The notes below the pieces were generated by a model. That model was not told the origin of the DNA. It was given only the letters and a program-made list of their open reading frames with translations, and ran no database searches. A stretch of DNA of 64,000 nucleotides from Nocardia pneumoniae NBRC 100136 (GTDB lineage Bacteria > Actinomycetota > Actinomycetes > Mycobacteriales > Mycobacteriaceae). Made by a program: the position numbers and the translations under genes. Shown here in pieces: positions 40,501 through 55,500 of this stretch (position 1 is the first letter of the stretch; every line of letters begins with the position of its first letter). The stretch lies in contig NZ_BAGF01000152.1 of the NCBI RefSeq assembly GCF_000308755.1, positions 186,001 through 250,000 on the forward strand, in the 5' to 3' direction.

Positions 40501-43500
40501 TGAGCGCCGTGCGGTTCGCCGATCCCGTCGAGCTGGAATCGGCGGTTCAGGCGTTCTGCGATGAGTTGGCCGACCAACACTCTGAGCTGCCGCCCATGCC
40601 GATATTGACGCACTGGTTCGAACAGCTCGGTGATCAGCTGACTCGGCTGGCCGGCGAGTCGTCGCCCGCCGCCGATCTGCTCCGGCAGGGGCTCGCGTCC
40701 TATCGCGGCTGGTGCGCCGAGCATGGCCTGTTCCGCGTGCATCCCGACGATACGAGCACCGTGACGTCGGTGCGCGAATATCTGGCCGGTCTCGACGGCG
40801 TCGCGGGTGAGGCGGACTGGATGCTGCCGCTGCTGGAGACTGCGATGGCGAAGGTCGGCGGTGGTGTGGTCACGCTTGCCAGCACGCGTCCGGGCTTGCT
40901 GGAGATCACACTACGTGACAGTGAGGGGCTGGCTTGGCTCTCCTGCACGATGGACACCGACGCCTCGTCGAATGGAGCGTTGGTTCACCGCGCTGTGTCC
41001 ATGAGCGGTGGGACAGCGGGACGTGGGCGGGTTGCCGTGGCGAATCGAGGGCTTGATCTCCTGGCCGGGGGCGGGCTGAGTATCGACAACCGTGACCCCC
41101 GGGCGGCGCTCGATGCCAGCGTCGGCAACGGCACCGATCCCGATCACTGGGTGCGGATTACCGCCGAATACCGCTACGACAACGGCCGGACGCTGTGGAT
41201 CCGTGGAACCGGCGGGGCTCGTTTCGAGTTCCAGCTCACCGATCCCCCCGATCCCGACGCAGACGAAACGGTGGCTTCGCTCGTACGTGTCCTGGCGCAG
41301 CACAGCGGCCCTGCGAGCTCGGAGTCCGTGGCGGAACTTCGCCAGGCGCTGACGCGTCTGCGGTCTCGTGACAAGGCGAACGTGTCCCACGCCGTCGCTG
41401 TCTTCCAGACGGTGCTGGACGACCACCGGGACGTCGCTCCCGACTTTGCGCACTGGATCGAGTTGGTCGGCGAGGAACTGTCCAGGCTCGCGGAAGGTGA
41501 AGCCGCACGATATCTTCGGTTGGCACTAGCCGAGTATCGTACGCCGGCCGACTCTGATCTCGTTACGGTCCGAGGGTTGGTTGGTCCAGGTCCATACCAG
41601 AACACGATCACTCGCACCGGCCCACGTGCGGTGCTGGTCGATGTGAGTGTCGACCACCTCGGTCGAGCGTTCCTGGCAGGCACGAAGACCTCCCTGGCGG
41701 AGGTCGCCTCGCACGCCAACCGCTGCGAGGTCGCCCTGTCGGTACGCATCGTCGCCGACCAGGCCGGAATGGATGCCGCCCGGGCCCGAGCCATGGTGGG
41801 TGCGTGCGTCCTGGCGATGGACGGAATTGCACCGATCGCCGAGTTCGTCGCCGACGATTGGGCGCTGCTCGGCGCCGCCGAAGAGCTCGCGCCGGGCACG
41901 CCGCGGGCCTTCGAGTTCACCGTGAACCAGGTGATCGACGGCGAGCAGGTGTGGCAGGCGATGCACCGGCCGAACGTGCGGGCGATCGCGCGCACCAGCG
42001 GGGCAGCGAATATCGCGCGCGCGTTGGATCTCGGTGTGGACGGCATCGTCTCCACAGACCTCGACGAAGCCGCACGGGCGGTGGACGAGCGTCGTGCGGC
42101 CCACATCGGACGGGGGCACGCTACGGCCCCGACCACGCCGCCCTGGCCTGCGCCTGAGGTGCAGACTCGACTGGACGCGACCACTGCCGCCGGGGTGGAG
42201 CGAGCGCTGCAATCCGGCGCGAACGCCATTGAGGCAAACTTGGTGTGGGTCGAAGGCGTGCCGATGGTGCGTGTGGACGGCGGATTCGGCGACCTGCCAC
42301 GGCAGCACGGACACGCTCGCTTGTTCGGGCTGATGTCGTTGGATGAGCTGGCGCGCCGGGCCGCAGGCTGGCCCGTGGGGTTGGTACTGCGGCTCGATGA
42401 CCAAATGGGGCTGTACGGACAGACCGAGCATGCCCGCAACGCCGTGCTGGGCGCGGAGGCGATTCTGTCCCGCTACGGGATTGCCCGCCGCTTCGAGTTC
42501 GGCCACCTGTCGATGGATGCGGCACGGTGGATTTCCCGCGATCCCGCGACGCCGTTGGGCTTGCAGTGGTTCGACGCCGACGACATTCCGCTGAGTTCCG
42601 TGCGGGGAGCCGGATTCACCACCATCACCGTGTTGCCTGACCGCGCCACCGCGCGTTTCGTACGTGAAGCCGGCGAGCTGGGGATCACCGTGATCGCCGA
42701 CAAGGTCAACAGTCCGGATGTCGCGCGCGGGATGATCCGCTACGGCCTCTCGGGTGTCACGACGTCCGCGCCGAACCGGATGGCGGTGATTCTCACCGAC
42801 CATGGCTCCCAACCGCCCTCGGTGAGCGGGTTGGCCGGGACGCGGTCGATGCCGCCGAAGTCGTATCCGGTATCGGTGACGGCAGTCGGTGACAGCGACG
42901 GCGTCGAAGGTTTACGCCGGGTGCTGCGCGAAGGCGTCGACAAGGTGCGATTGCGCGTTGGCTGGACCGCGGACCGCGAGTTCATTGCTCTGGCGGACCG
43001 GGAGGTCGTCGTCGTTCCCGAAACCGTCACCGCGACATCGAACGAAACTCTTTTCGACCTGGGCAACCAGGGCTGCTTCACGTTGACCGAGGCGCTCGCG
43101 GTGATCGGCGATTCTGGTTGGCGCGGAGAAGTCGTGCTGGACATGGTGACTGCCGGTCTGAGCGATGATCAGATCCGACGATTCGTCCGTGACCTCAGCG
43201 ATCGAATGGCGGACGTTCCGCACCGTTGGTCGAGCGCAGACCTGAAGGTGCTGAAGCACGTACCGCACGTGCGATGGAACGGGACCTCCATCGACGTACT
43301 GAAGTGGACTTCCGAAGAACTGACGGTGCCTCGGGGAGGTCGGTTTCCTGGTCGAGGCGTGACCGGGTACAAAACGCTGTCGGTGGACAGCGCGGACGTC
43401 ACCGCCAAGTTCTTGCTCGAATTCAAGGATCGACCGCTGGTCGTGCGTGCGGATCGCCCCGAGGACGCCGCACGCATGATGGCACTCGGGCTCGACGTTC

Positions 43501-46500
43501 AGACGTTGAACCCGGACTTGTTGCCGGACATGCCGATTCCCGTACCAGGGTCGCGTTCGGTAGCGCCGGTGGCGTCACTGGACCTGATGTACCCGGCTGG
43601 CGATACGGCGAAGTCCTTCGTGCGGGCGCTGGAATCGGGCGCCACTACCGTCATGATCAGTACCACTGCGGTGGAGGGTATTCCGGTCCTCGGTGAGAAC
43701 CGCTTCAGCACCGGAACGGCCTTCATCGACACCGGGGCATTCCCGGTTGCGCACGCGGCACGCCTGGCGCGAGAGCAGGAAGTCACGCTTCTTGTGTGTC
43801 CCGACGAGCTCAACGACGACGCGCTGCGCATGACGTTGTCGGTGTTGGAGCGATCCGGAGTCGAGTACCACTTCACGGTCCGCGATGCCCGTACAGCGAA
43901 GCGAGTCCGCAAGTTCGTCCGGGACGTGCGATTGGCCACCTTCCTTATCAACACCGATCTGAAGACTGCCGAGGCCCGAAGCAAGGCGCGCGTCGGCATG
44001 GTGCTGGTCGAACAGAACGCAGCGTTGAGTAACGACACGAGTGTGGCGTTCGGCCAGGAGTCGGTGATCGGCGTGAATCCGTTCAACGCTGGTCAGACGC
44101 GTAATCTGGTCCGTCGCGGCGTCGCCGGACTCTGTTATCCGTTCTGGAGCCTGGACGCGAATGTTGTTCCCGACTCGCTTACGAAGTTGATCGCTGAACA
44201 GCCCGTTGTCGACAAGCTCGGCGGAATGCCGAACACCCGTCCCGCACTGGAACCGACGAATAGCCGTGGCAGTCATGAACTGCGCATGGAGCACACGCTG
44301 CCGGCGGACCCGGGGTTCTTCGGTGCGAAGAAGATGTGGACAGTGTGGCGCATCGGAGATCAGTTGCGGGCGGTCGGTTTCCCTCCTTCGGCCGTTGAGT
44401 CAGCATGGCGTGCCTTCCGGCCGCTCATCAATGGGGCGCTGGGCCACGGGAACAAGCGTGTCGGCGTGGTGACACGCTTGGTCTACGGTGACCGGGTGCC
44501 GGTGTGGCGGCTCGGGGTGTTCACCGAGGACTCAGGATTCCCGGAGTACCAGTGGCTTGGCTACCGCGTCGAGCGCGTCTACCACCAGGATTGGGCCGAG
44601 GTCGCCCACGCGGAAGTTCGGCTCGATGGCGGCTATTCCTACCCGCGTGGTGAGGTCCTCGAATCCGGCGAGGACCCGAACCCGGTTGTGCGGATGCTGG
44701 ACGCGTCAGCAGCGGTGCTGTGGTCCGCGAAATCTCTTACTGCCTATGGAGCCGAGGACGCGCATACGGCTGTCCTGCGTGCCCTGGACATCGCGCAGAA
44801 CCTGCTGCGTGATGTCCAGGCGCATCCGGGGTGGCTGTTGGTGCGAACCGCTCGCCGTGTGGAACAAGGTGATGAACCCACTCTGGCAATGAGGGTTGCG
44901 GTGAATGCACCGATCAGACGGTTCATCGAGCTGCTGAAGGCGTTGCGCGAGGCCGGTCTCGTCGACGCCGAGCTCGTTGCGGGCGTCGACCGGTTCCTGT
45001 CCGAATGCGAGCGTTACGTAAGCCAACTCGCAGATCCCTACGCCGCACCCGACCTCCGCAACGCGGTGTCGGAACTCCGTGAGTGGCAGAGGGGTCGCGA
45101 TGCGGAGCAGGCGAATCCGCAAATCGACGCCGCACCCGCTGACGAGACAGCCAGCTCGGACGGCTTGGCCGCTGAACCGGCCGGGCCCACCGACAGCGAC
45201 ATCACACCGCAAGACGAGGTGGTGGGTCGGCCGGGAGCGGAGGGCAACGATCCCGATAACCAGCATGTGGAGTTTGTGCGCGCGGCCGGCACCATGCCCA
45301 CGTCGAACCGTCTGCGCGACTATGCTGCTCAGGCTTTGCCGACTGGAACCGACCCGGCCGAGGTTCAGGCGGCGGCTCGGCGGGTGCTGCAAATGTTGGA
45401 GTGCTTTGATGCCCGTGTCGATCTGGGCGTTGTACTTTCGGTGATCGACACCGCCGATGGTCCGGCGTTGGTGATTCACGTCGATGAGTTGGGTGCGGTG
45501 CAGCGGCGGGCGCGGGTGTTGCGCGATGGTGCTGACGTGACCGGGGTCGATGGTGGTCTGCGTTATACGGTGCGGGTTTTGTTGTCGGATATGGGTTCTG
45601 TCGATGTCCCGCGTCGTCGGCGCGTGGGTGATCTGTCTGGGCGGGCTCCCTATCGGCGCAGTCATGATGGGAGTGGGCATCGTCCGGACGGTCCGGCGGG
45701 CGAACCTGATGGTCCGGCAAAGCTTTCGGTGACAGGTGCGCGTCCCTACGATTCCGCGGTGCAGCCGGGTGAAGTGGGCGACCCTGGTCGATTTCCAGCC
45801 GCCGAACCCGGCTCGACGATGGACGTGGATGAGCAGATCCGGCGTGTGCGGGTCTCCGACGTGGGTGATGCCGATGTCGACGGTCCGCTGGTTCGCGTGC
45901 TGTCCAGGTGGGGTCTGGACTCGCGTAAGATCGAAATGGCGCGGACGGTAGCCGAATACGCGCTGAACGCGCACGGCGGCCGGGTATTCGTCATAGTGCA
46001 GGAAGCTGCGACCGGTCCCGTCTTCCAAGTGAATACCAGGGACGCCGACAACAATATGGCGTTGCGGGTGGGCTTCGAGGGCAGGGAACTCTCGTTGAAG
46101 CTGAGGCTGCCCTGGGACAGCGCCTGGACCGGTGAGGACAGTCAGGACCTGATCGACCTGGCAGGCCAGTTGGCCAGCAGCCCGGTGCTGTTCGGCCTGA
46201 ACGAGGCGGACCGCGGTGACCTGCAATTCAGATTGGACATGCAGCTCGAGAACGGCGACGGTGAGGTCCACGGCCAGACCGCTGAGCTGGTTCTGAACCG
46301 CACCGGCATTCAGGTGACGACGGCGCTGTGGCCGACGGAAACCGACGAACGGGCGTGGCGAACGTACGAGGCCGTCTCCGCGGAACCCGCTGCCGAGGAC
46401 GATAGTGCGCAGGCCGAGAGAGCTGCCTGGGAGAACGAGGTTCGGCAGGCAGCGGAAGCGCTGGGCGAAGACCCGGAGCAGTTCTTTATCCATGATCTGC

Positions 46501-49500
46501 TGGCGGCCCCCGATGATGTGCTCTCGAGGCTGCGGGCAGCCCTCGACCCGGACACGACCCGGATGACCGCAGCCGAACAGGCGCGCGCGTTCGCCGAGGG
46601 CAATCCGGACCCGGTACAGCGGTTGCGGCGTGCGGTCCGCAGGTATCTGGAGTTGGCGCTCGTCCCCGATTCGACATCGGTCCCGCTCGGTGCCGCGGGA
46701 TCGTCGGCCGCGATCACCGAGATCAGTAGCCGCGAACACAAGAAGCACAACGAGGATGCCTGGGCGTACGACGAGGTCGACCGGAACGGCACACTGTGGC
46801 AACTCGGTGTGGTGTGCGACGGCATCGGGGGGACGACCAGCGCACATGTCGCGGCACAGTTGGCAGCGCAGGTCGCACGAGCGAGCCTGGTGCGTGCGCT
46901 GGGCCGTGGGAGGGCGGCGCACCAGGCGATGAAAGAGGCCGTCGCCGATGCCGACAAGATCGTGCAGACCGTCAACGAGTTGCTGTACGGCCATGAACCG
47001 AATCCGCCGGGTACCACGATCGCGATCGCCGTCTCCGAACCCGGTGAGGTGACGGTCGGCTGGCTCGGGGACAGCCGTGTATACGGACTGGGCGCTGACG
47101 GCATTGTTGAAATGCTCACGCGCGATCACGGGGCGGGCAACGTTGTCCTGAAATCCATCGGCGACGGCATCCCGGCCAATGACGCGCAGTACATCGACTC
47201 CGTCGGTAATGACGACGGCAAATCCGTTCGCGAGGACGAGATCACCGAACTGCTGGTGGTCAGCGATGGCGTGACGAAGAAGCTGAGCGACCAAGAGATC
47301 GCACAGATCGTGCGGAACGCGGCGACCGCCCAGGATGCCGTGAACGCTCTTGTCCGTGCGGGGCGGGAAAAGGGGGAGACCGACGACATCACCGCCGTGC
47401 TGATCGACCGGCGGAGCGGGCAACGTTATGTCGGTCGAACATCGGACCGGGATGCGGACGGATCGCCCACTGCCGAAGCTGTCTCATCGGTGGATGACGG
47501 CACCGATGAGATGCCCTTCGTCGCGCCGGAGCCAGGCGGCGGTCCGTGGGGCATCCTCTTCGAGGAACCGGACGACGAGGGAGTCGGCTTCGAGGTAGCT
47601 GACGATCCGCTGGCAAGTTCGACAGACGTCGCCGGGGAGTCGACCGGCTCCGATGCGCTGGTCGATGCCGACCAATCCACCACCCAGGTGCGCCGCCTTG
47701 TGGCGGTCCTGCGGCATCGTGATGGTTCCTTCCGGGAGGACCATCTCGGCGCAATCGACAAGCGTGACGATGTCAAGAGGTTCGTCGATCATTTGCGCAC
47801 CCAGCTGGATGGCTGGAAATTCAAGGGCGCCGATATTCGTCGTCACTATGACGAGGACCTCGCGGAGCTGGTGTCCAAGACGCTGTCTCGGGCGATGAAA
47901 ACCCCCGAGGGGCGTCCGGACCTCGCTGATTTCGACGTCGCGGTGCAGCTCGATGGCTGGGGTTTGCGGGTCGAGGTGGTCAATACGCGCAATGGCGCGG
48001 TGCACGTTGTGGAGGTGTCGGGCGAATCGGGTGTCTCCCGGTTGCGGTACGAAGCGCGGGCCGGTGCGGACGGGTGGATGAAGATTGTCGACGATCACCT
48101 GAAGACCTGGTTGACGGGTACGCCGATGGCCGCGGGAGCTCATGCCGCGTGGCGGCAGCGCACCGCCCGATCCTTCGATGCAGCGGATGGTCCGGTGACC
48201 ATGATCGTCGATCTCGAGGACGTCGAGCCGACGGTGCTGCGCAGCAGCTTGCGCCAGCAGGAGCGCGAGTTTCCGTTCGAGTACCGGGAGTCGGTGTTCC
48301 CGCCCGCGCGAGGTGAGGACAACCCGGGGCTGGTGGAGTCGGCCTACGAAGCGGGAGCATTCGAGGCGAGCGTGGCCCCCGGCGACGGGGTCGCCGCCAA
48401 GGCGGTGAGCACAGACCTCGCCGGGTTGCTCGGCGACCGTTTGGACGAAACGACCCGGCGGGCGGTAGTGGGTGCGGTCGCCGGAACCTTGCGTGCCGGT
48501 GGTCGCCTGAGGTTCCGCCGTCACAGTGACATGGCGGGTTGGGATATGTCGCTCGTGGACGGCACCTCGGCGGAGCCGATGCTCGAGCTGACTGCCTATA
48601 ACGCCCGGCTCGAAATGACATTCTCCAAGGAGCCGTTCGCTGATACGCCCAAATTGACCGCAGCGACAAAGGCGATGCTGCGTGATCAGTGGCGGGAGTT
48701 GCTCGCAGGCTGGCAGGACTCGGATCAGTCGGTGGACGCGAACCGGTGGCTGGAAGCGTGGCTGGATTTCGGTTTGTCGTCGATTCAAGTATCGGGCCAG
48801 TGGCCGGACCGCACCATGGGGCTGACTCGAACATTCTTCGTCGGCAAGCGCAAAGACAATGAATACCGTGAATTCGGTGAATCCTTTGGGGGGCACAGTC
48901 TCCCGGTCGTCGAGCGTGACACCACAACGACATCGCGCGAGGTCGGGTCGCTGGTGGAAAGCCGGATGGCCGGGTGGGTTGATCGCCGACAGGTAGCGGT
49001 CGCTGTGTCGTTGGCGGCCCGCGTGGCCGAGCTGGTGGATTCGCGTGGTGTGGACTGCTCGGTAGCGGTGGAGAGTTCCGCGGAGCCAACCCGTTTGCGG
49101 GTGGAGATGTCGGCGGTGGGGCTGTCCGGCAGTGATGTGGCTGAGCTGACGGCTGCGATGGAGACTGCCGGGCTCGTCGGTGGAGTCGCAGAAGACGTTG
49201 TCTGGTTCGAGGCTTACGACGACATCACCGGCAACTTCTTGGCGACCTATGAGAACCGGTACGGGACGAACGGAGAATTCAAGGGAATTCGCGCGAGGGT
49301 ACGCCACGACGGAGTTCTCGACTACATGATTGTGGCAGAAGAGGGTACAACACCCACTGGCCGGGAGATGTTCGAGGAGATGGCGGCCGCATTACGACCG
49401 TGGGTGCGCGCTCTCCTCGTTTTCTGGCGCCCAGACCTTCCCGACAATCTGGCCAGTTTCAACGCGGGGATGCAAAACGACCACTCGCGGGAGGACGCGG

Positions 49501-52500
49501 CGAGAAGTACCTTCACCGGAAGATTTGCAGAATCCCAGTTCGGGTTCACCGAGGTGGGATTCAGGAAGCTGGTGGGTTCGTTCGGCGAATACGAGGACGT
49601 CGAATTGCTGTTCTCGCAGCCGGACACGGAATGGTCCGATGACGGGGCGTGGCGCACTAGCGCCAACGTCCAGAACGGCGTCGGCGTCGATGAGGCCGCG
49701 GCAAAGATACGCACGCTGCCCGGGCCCGATTCACAGGTTGTCGAGGTGGCAGCCGAACTGACCCGGCATGGGCTGACCGGGGTCACTGGCGATGTGGCGG
49801 CGACCCACGACCCATCGGGGAAGACAAACCTCAGGGTGTCGCATGCGGAGTACCACCAAACATTCTTGGATGCGACCGCTTACGGCTCGCGCCACTGGAA
49901 GCTGAACCACTCCGTCCCGGTGACCGACCCGGAGCTGGTTGCGGTCGTCGGCGAACAACTCGACGCCGTGACCGGCCATTTGCCACCTGAGCTGCGTGCC
50001 GCGCTGCGCGGCCGGGTACAGAGCATGCCCGCCGTATTCGGCCGGCTGCGAGAATCGCCGCCGCGGGGCATGGCCAACAAGATCCAGGTCGGTTCCGCAG
50101 TCGACGACGACTCCGTGGGATGGCAGTGGTCCGCCGGCTACGACTTCGAGTGGTCCTACAACTATCACCGGGACAGCGGTGACGGCGTCGCCTCGCGAGT
50201 TGGTCTGCGGCTCGGGCGCACTGACTCGGTGACATCGGAACAGTTGGCAGATTGGCTCGGTCAACTGGTGGCCGACGGCACCGCCAACGCCGGAGTCGTC
50301 ATGGCGGCGACCATGTTGACGGAGCTTCTCCGCGACCAATCGGTGCGGCGGCAAGGGTCTGCCGAGATCGTCCCCGGCGAACACGGCCCCGTGCTTCGCG
50401 TCGAACTCGACTGGCGCGGTGGCACACTCGCCGACGCCGACTTTGCCCACGCATCAGGGTTCGCCGACCGCAGCGGATCGGAACCCGTGGACAAATATGG
50501 AACTGGCACCCACCTGTGGTTCGAATTCGATCTCGCCGCCGAGCCCACCTCGGACTCGCTCGAAGGTCCCGCCGGTCCGTCGCCCGAGCTTGTCGCTGGG
50601 GTGCGCGCATTGGCCGAGGCAGGTGCGGAGTTCGTCACTCCGACGGCGGGATTCGTCTCCGACGGTGCGGAGCGGGGGCTGGCGGTGCTGGTTCCGGCGG
50701 GTTCCGGCGAGAAGACCCGGCGCGCTGCGGTATTCGCGGCACTGTCCTCGCCGGGCGCGGCCGCGGGCATCGGCAAGCGTCAGATGCCGGTGTGCGTGCG
50801 GGAAGTCGACGCCGACGGCGTGGTCACCGCGGTGGAATCGCGTACCGCGCAGATCTTCGGTGGGATGGCAGTACTGCTCGACCCCGACGGGCGATGGCGT
50901 GACGACAAGGGCGTGGTGCGGACCAACCGCCCGATCTCCGACGGTCCGATGCGACGGCGGAAGCCGTGGGAGCATCCGAGGAAAGAACCGTCGGAGATGG
51001 GGTCCACCCATTCCCACCGCGGCGGCGATTCGCCGATCGATGCCGGAACGGACGACGATTCCGTGCCGCTACCAACGCCGGAGTCTGCCCAGGATACCGA
51101 GGTCGAAATCGGAGGGGAGGAGCCCACCGGTGCGCATGCTGAGGCCAGCGATTCAGAGCGCTCCGCGGAAGTGCCGGTAGCGGACGACACCCGGCCGACC
51201 GAATCCGACCCGCCCGATCTCGCGGACCGCTACGCGAAGGCGGAGCGACTGCTCGGCGCATTGTCCACGCAGATCACCGAGCTCGTCGCCAAACTGCCGT
51301 ACCCAGTCGACCCCGCTGACCTCGACCCCCACAGGTTGCCCCGTCTCGTCCGGAATCTGCGGATCGGGCAAGCGGCCTCGGGCGATGCTGGGCGGCAGGT
51401 CGCGATTGTCGGTGCGCTCGAGGAACTGGCGCTGCGGCAGATCCTGGTGAGCCAGGTGCTTGCCGGCATTCGTGCCGAGCTGCGCGCGGCACGCGAGGCC
51501 ATCTCGTCGGCTGCCGGAGCGGCCGTTGAGGTATCGGCGCCCGCCACATCGGTCGAGAACGGTGCCCCGCCACCGCGTACCGGCGATGCCTCGGATCAGG
51601 ACCTGCCCGAATTCGTTCGCGAGCACGACAATGACCGGTATCGGCGGTGGCTGGCGGTGTTGCCGGCGGAGCAGCGCGACGCCGTCGAATCCCGTCTGTC
51701 CGACGCGGGTTCGACCGGCACGACAGAGGCGGCCGGAGCCGGCTCCGAAGGCAAGGAACGGTACCGCCGCGGCTACCGCAAGCTGGCGAACTTCCTGCGG
51801 TGGGAGTCCCAGCTCGCGGCCGCGACGCCACGGGTTGTGCACCAGCGCCGGCAGACCCTGTCGCCGGTGGAAGCACAGGTCCTCGTGATGATGACCGGCC
51901 CAGGCGAGTCGGTGACGAGCACGGCGGCAGCGACCGGCCTCACCGAGTCCGAGGTCGCCACGGTGCTGCACCGGGCCATGGGCGATCTGGCGACTTGGGT
52001 CGCCGAGCACTCCGCCGTGGCCACGGACAACGGGCTCGGTCTCGAACTGGAGCTCGCGCTGAGCGAAGCGAGGGCGGCGCGCGCGGGGTTCCTCGCCCAG
52101 CTGACCGGCCACGGTCGCGACGCGGCGGACTTCCCGCCCGGTGCGCCCCTGGTCGATCTGCGTCGGATGCGCAAAGAGTACAGCGATCAACTCGCCGGAC
52201 TCCCGGCCGGCGAAAACGACGCGATCGCGCGGCTGCACCTGCTGATCACGGCCCACGACAACTGGATCGAAGGCGCCGAGGGGTACTACCGCACGGAGGC
52301 CAGGATCGCCGCGCTCTCCGCATTGGCCGACGTGCACCGCGAAATCGAACAGGCTCGCGCCCGTGCCGCCGCCCTCACGACGGAACTCGGCCTCGGGAAT
52401 GCGGCCGCGGTACCCGGGCCGGACGACATCCGTGCGCTGGTCCAGCTACGGGAGGCGGTCTCGACCGAGATCACGGCGACGTTCACCGACATGCCAGCTG

Positions 52501-55500
52501 TGCTGTCTGCCGCGGCATTGCGGCCGCTGGTGGATCGGCACACCCTTCTCGGTGATCTGATCGCCGCCTCCGAATCGTGGGCGGACACGGTCCGGCGCTC
52601 TGGCTGGGCGATCGAGCAGGCGACGCGGCTGGGCGCGGTATCCGGTGACGAAGCGGCATTCGATCGCGCGATCGGCGACGCGCTCGTAGCGGCATTCGAC
52701 GTGCCTCCGGAGCCGGAAGCCACTCACGGATCTGCTCCACATGTGAATGATGGTGTAGCCGAGTCAGATTCGGGAGCATATGACGCACGTCGTCACTTCG
52801 GGATACGTGCGATGGTTGACGCCAACGCCGAGTTCATTACCGAGCAAGCAGGATTCGTCGCTTCGGGTGTGGCGCGCAAACTGGCGGTGCTCGTCGATCC
52901 GGCCGATGATTCGTCCGCTCGGAGCGCGGCGGTGTCAGCGGCCATGGCACGGCTCGGCGCGAGTCCGGCGGCCTTGGACACGATGCCGATCGAGTTCTGG
53001 CAGGTCGACGACAACGGCACGATCACCATCTCCGATCCGATTGCCGCGGAGCTCCCCGGATCCGAGATCGGTAGACGTTTGCTCCTCGACATGTGGGCGC
53101 ATCCGTATTCGAATCGGGTAGGACTGCTCGGCGAAGGCCGTGACGCGCGTGTGATCGTGCTGGAATCCGAAGTATCCGAGGTTGATTCGGCGTCGACATC
53201 CGACGCGAAACGGGTCCAGGTCGTGGTGGCTGCGCTCACCGACCGGGCGATGGCTGCGGTGGAAGCGAGATTGTTGGCCAGGATCGGCGCTGGGATCGGT
53301 GTTCCTGCGCGTGCCGGTTGGACCTGGGGGGTACCGGTCGACTTCTATCGGGTCGGTGCGCTGCAGAGCACCCTGGTGGAGAACGCGGAGATACTGGTCG
53401 ACGATCGCACCGTGCTGATCCGACTCGGCGACGTCTGGTACCGCAATGACGGCAGCCGAGCCGATGCGGAGGAAATATCCGCCGCCCGGAACTCACTGAC
53501 GCGAAAGGCCGCTGGGCCTCGGGTCGACGGCCTGTTCACCAACATGGGAAGTCTGGGTGACGGAGGCACCAGTGGTCGCCGGGACGCGGAAACGACCGCT
53601 CTGACCGACGATGGTCGCCTGCGTCTGCTGGAGGCTGTTCAGGAGGACCACGGCCTCGATCGGTCCGAGGTACATCGCCTCCTGGAACAGACCGACACCG
53701 AACTGATCAATGCCGGACTGGCGCAGCTCGCCGAACCTCAGCGCACCGCGCTGCTCCTGCGCTTCGGCCCGCGTCCGCACAGCGTCTCGGCGGTCGCCGT
53801 CCAGGTCGGATTCGGTTTGGACACAGCGGGATACCTGGCCTTCGAGCAGGCCGCGATCGAGGCGCTTGCGGCCGACCTCGGAAGTGCCGACCACGGTTCC
53901 CCGCGCAGCGCGCACCGCGATGGCGAGCACAACACGTCCGATACTCGGGAAAGCGACTCGGACGCAATCGGTGGGAAGACCGGCGGCAACCTGGAGGCAG
54001 TCTCGTTCGCGGCGTGGCCGGAGGGCCTGCGGCCGTGGTTGCAGGAGCTGGACGGTCGGGCCGATGCCGAGCGGGTGATGGCCGACCTGACCACAGTGTG
54101 GGAATTCCTGTGCGGCCCGGCACGCAATCCCGTCGGCGATATCGCCGGTGAATCGGGTGGCCGGCGCAACGCGGGCGGTGGGCCCGATTCTGCTGATCGG
54201 GTCGGTGCCGACCCCGAGACCGAACCCGGCACCGAGCCGGATTCTCTCCCCGAGCCCAAGGTCATTGTCCTGACCGGCAGCGACGATCTCGGCTCAGCGG
54301 CGGTACTCGCCAATTGGATCCGTGACATCGGATCGTCGAATGCCTACGTGGTGCTGTCGGGATTCAAGGGTGAAACCGCTCGATTCCGTCTGGTTCTCGA
54401 ACAGATGGGGGTCGATCCCGACCGGATCTTCGACGAACCCGAGGCGCGCAACTCGGTCCAGAACATCACGAAATCCCTTGCGAAGCTCGAGTCGATCCTC
54501 GGTGAGGGGGCGGTGGAGGAAGTCCACTACCTGAGCAATCCGCATCACGCACCGCGGGTGCTGTGGGAGGCGCGGCGCCTGTACCCGGGGATTCGCGCCA
54601 CGGGGGTGTCGGCGGAGGTCTCGCTCGACGCCTATCTGCTCGACGGAATGCGGACCGATCCCTATCGGCGGACGCCACCGGAGGACATCGCGGCGGTGAT
54701 CCTGCTCGAGGCGAAAGGATTGCTGGAACTGCCGAGGCGCCGGAAGTCCCCCGGGATTCGGTTCCCGGGCGATGTTCTCGAGGCCTTCAGCCGCCTATCC
54801 GCGGTATTCCCTGCGGTGTACGCGCTCGATGTGCGAACGAGTCTCACCAAGAAGTTCGGTGCGGGGCCGGTGGTCGAGGCGGCCCTGGCGGAGGTGATGG
54901 CGCTCGCGAAGGGGCGGTCGTCCGAGTTCTACGCGGCGTCGGGCGATGCGGGGCTGCACCAGTTGCGTTACAGGCAGTTCCGCCCGTGGCTGGAGAAGGA
55001 GGCAATACCGCTGGTGGTGGACCGGCACCGGCGGTTCGCGGATCGAGCGGGCGTCGGTGTTCGCGAGTTGAACGCGATTCTCGGCGATGGGTTCGGCGTC
55101 GATGTCGAGGTTCGTCGGCGTGTGGCGGACGCGTTGCAGCAGGAGCGCGGGAATCCTGAACCATCTTTCGGCCCTGTGGGTTTGGTTCCGCCGCCGAGAA
55201 TGGGGCCTGCTCGACCGGCCGCGTGGCGATCGAACGTGTGGACGCGGGCGGAGTTCGCGGCCGCACGAACCGCGGACGGGACGCCGGCCGAACTCTCGAC
55301 GCTCACCACGACCTTGCGCAAATTCGGTTTCGGCACGGCCGCGATAGAGGAAGCCGTGCGGGTGTATTCCGCCGCGGTCGAGGAGGCGGTTCGGCACACC
55401 GGAACGTCAGCGAGCGTGGCGATGGTGGTGAAACACGAAAACGGGCGTGCCGTATTGCGACTCGGGGTGTTCAGCTCATGGCCGGTAACTGCCGACCTCA

